Below are positions 6,822-7,877 of a stretch of 7,877 nucleotides of DNA, piece by piece. This DNA is from Gracilimonas sp031580945. GTDB lineage: Bacteria; Bacteroidota; Rhodothermia; Balneolales; Balneolaceae. Made by a program: the position numbers and the translations under genes. The notes below the pieces were generated by a model. It worked only from the letters and a program-made list of their open reading frames with translations. It ran no database searches and had not been told where the DNA came from. Position 1 is the stretch's first letter. The number at the start of each line of letters is the position of its first letter. Where the stretch lies: positions 1 to 7,877 of the forward strand of contig JAVLBT010000136.1 in the NCBI GenBank assembly GCA_031580945.1, written 5' to 3'.

Positions 6822-7583
6822 TCAATCCAGATAACGCTCCGACCAAGCCGCAGCAACCCGGCCTACATACAGTGCGTCCTCCTCGTTTGTTAAAAGATGA
6901 TCTGCATCATCCAGCGAAATAAAACTCTTGGGATGTTTTGCCAACTTATAAATGTGTGCTGCATTATCAATTCCAACGGTTTCATCCACTGGCGAATGAA
7001 AGATCAATAAGGCTTTATCCAGGTTCTTGATGATGCCATCCATATTCTGCTCATTCAGGTCATCCAGAAACTGTTTTTTGATCGTGAAAACCCGACCTGC
7101 AAGTTTCACCCGAGCTTCCCCTTTCTTGTTGATCTCTTCTTTTTTATCCAGCAGGTGATGCGTTACATGTTTAGGATTGCATGGTGCTCCTACTGTTGCT
7201 ACTGCCTCGACTGACTCTATCAGATGCGCGGCCTGAAGCACCGCGGCTCCTCCAAGTGAATGTCCCATTAACATTTTAGGGGCATGAAATTCTGCATTCA
7301 TGTGATCTGCTGCTTTAACAAGATCTTCCACATTTGAAGAAAAATTAGTGTTCGCAAAATCTCCTTCACTTTCCCCCAAACCTGTGAAATCAAAGCGAAA
7401 TATGCCCATCCCCTGTTCGGTTAGTGCCTGACTTATCCGTCCTACCGCCCTCAGGTTTTTACTGCAGGTAAAACAATGCGCAAACAGAACCGCACCTTTC
7501 GTGACCCCGGTTTCTGGTTCATCAACCCGGGCCGATAGCATTTCGCCCTGACTCCCCTCAAATTCAACTTTCCTGCTCTTCAT
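6822..7583 (-). CDS. Alpha/beta hydrolase of the hydrolase-OsmC fusion family, lacking the OsmC domain
   Basis: A 253-residue cytoplasmic serine hydrolase. The sequence follows the N-terminal half of the proteins annotated as bifunctional alpha/beta hydrolase/OsmC family. It shows VLFAHCFTCSKN (32-43) at the oxyanion-hole loop, RFDFTGLGESEG (63-74), FANTNFSSNVEDL (76-88), the nucleophile elbow GHSLGG (107-112, Ser109), VGAPCNPKHV (131-140), HSPVDETVGIDNAA (196-209, acid Asp200), and KSFISLDDADHLL (219-231, His229). The triad is therefore complete. The protein stops at ERYLD, just where the fused family continues into an OsmC peroxiredoxin-like domain of roughly 140 residues; no OsmC-like sequence follows. 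The stop is clean and the next gene starts 53 bp on, so this seems to be a stand-alone version rather than a decayed gene. Co-transcription with ytxJ suggests a role in thiol or stress metabolism; the substrate is unknown. Confidence 0.88.
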   Translation of the reverse strand: MKSRKVEFEGSQGEMLSARVDEPETGVTKGAVLFAHCFTCSKNLRAVGRISQALTEQGMGIFRFDFTGLGESEGDFANTNFSSNVEDLVKAADHMNAEFHAPKMLMGHSLGGAAVLQAAHLIESVEAVATVGAPCNPKHVTHHLLDKKEEINKKGEARVKLAGRVFTIKKQFLDDLNEQNMDGIIKNLDKALLIFHSPVDETVGIDNAAHIYKLAKHPKSFISLDDADHLLTNEEDALYVGRVAAAWSERYLD

Positions 7584-7777
7584 TTTTAATCTCGTGTACT
7601 TTTTTAAATTTTAAAATAAAATAACCTCGTATAGAATCAGAATTGTATTTCCTGATAGGTACAAAACCTCATCTTTTATGACGCTATGATATGATTAAAT
7701 CTTACTTGTAAAAACTGACACTAAATATTCCTGTAATTTATGTTAGTTCAAATTAGCTGCCTTATTTAACCTTCCTG
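7584..7777. promoter_or_regulatory. AT-rich upstream region of the hydrolase-ytxJ pair
   Basis: This AT-rich non-coding stretch must contain the promoter of the minus-strand hydrolase gene. A 10-bp palindrome ATTTTAAAAT lies at 7608-7617, about 25 bp before the start codon. No promoter box fits either the sigma-70 or the Bacteroidota TTTG/TAnnTTTG pattern well enough to name. Only a weak GAG lies before the ATG. I see no open frame or RNA gene here. Confidence 0.4.
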
Positions 7778-7860
7778 TTTCTCGCAGATGATTTGCTGTG
7801 TTACGCAGAATTGATACTCCGCGAAAATCAGCGCCTAACTCTGCGATACTCCGCGTGAAA
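7778..7860. repeat. Imperfect inverted repeat with internal exact direct repeat, likely interspersed intergenic element
   Basis: Two roughly 32-bp arms, 7778-7809 (starts TTTCTCGCAGA, ends TTACGCAGA) and 7829-7860 (contains AACTCTGCG, ends CGCGTGAAA), are imperfect reverse complements, matching at TTTC-CGC-GA, GTTA and GC cores. The 11-mer GATACTCCGCG occurs exactly at 7813-7823 and again at 7845-7855, 32 bp apart. The repeated CTGCG/CGCAG words resemble the 'ctgcg' intergenic repeats I recall as multicopy in Bacteroidota and other phyla; copy number cannot be judged from one window. The GC-rich block stands out against the AT-rich flanks. Confidence 0.6.
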
Positions 7861-7877
7861 TTCTTTCTTGATTACAC

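Noticed and set aside
6769..6846. N-terminal extension of ytxJ starting at 6846 and overlapping the hydrolase gene
   Set aside because: The extra 26 residues do not match the family N-terminus, and the ATG at 6768 has a better upstream purine stretch.
7778..7877. Possible CRISPR array start or tRNA in the repeat-rich right end
   Set aside because: Only two copies of an 11-mer are present, inside an inverted repeat; there is no regular repeat-spacer pattern and no tRNA cloverleaf.

Overview
This 7.9 kb window carries seven protein-coding genes, almost all in short directional runs. The proteins suggest a member of the Bacteroidota/Balneolota group. Reasons are an Oar-type TonB-dependent receptor with an N-terminal carboxypeptidase-regulatory-like domain and a C-terminal Phe, a YtxJ protein of the bacillithiol system, moderate-to-low GC, and weak or absent Shine-Dalgarno sequences before most starts. 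The taxon is an inference from protein style; no rRNA or other marker is present.

Layout. Positions 1-151 are non-coding, with a truncated hairpin at the left edge and a longer hairpin just past the stop of the first gene. On the minus strand, reading right to left from about 4796, come an exported DUF547 protein, a GT-A-fold DUF2064 (TIGR04282-type) protein and a 999-residue outer-membrane TonB-dependent receptor. Divergent from these, after a 137-bp gap, a plus-strand pair encodes an exported DUF3047 protein and a family-2-like glycosyltransferase (TIGR04283-type). Facing that pair, 8 bp away, is a second minus-strand pair: an alpha/beta hydrolase followed by YtxJ. The right end (7584-7877) is non-coding and ends in an imperfect inverted repeat containing an exact 11-bp direct repeat.

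How the genes may work together. TIGR04282 and TIGR04283 were originally named as rSAM/selenodomain-associated transferases 1 and 2. They are now annotated as arsenosugar-biosynthesis glycosyltransferases because they accompany the radical SAM protein ArsS. Here both occur, on opposite arms of a divergent locus and each preceded by an exported DUF protein (DUF547 or DUF3047). No ArsS, ArsM or arsenic regulator is visible in the window. The inference is a variant or dispersed cluster that makes a glycosylated small molecule or lipid, possibly arsenic-containing, with periplasmic partners of unknown function. The receptor next to it could belong to the same process or be unrelated. The hydrolase/YtxJ pair looks like a separate thiol/stress unit.
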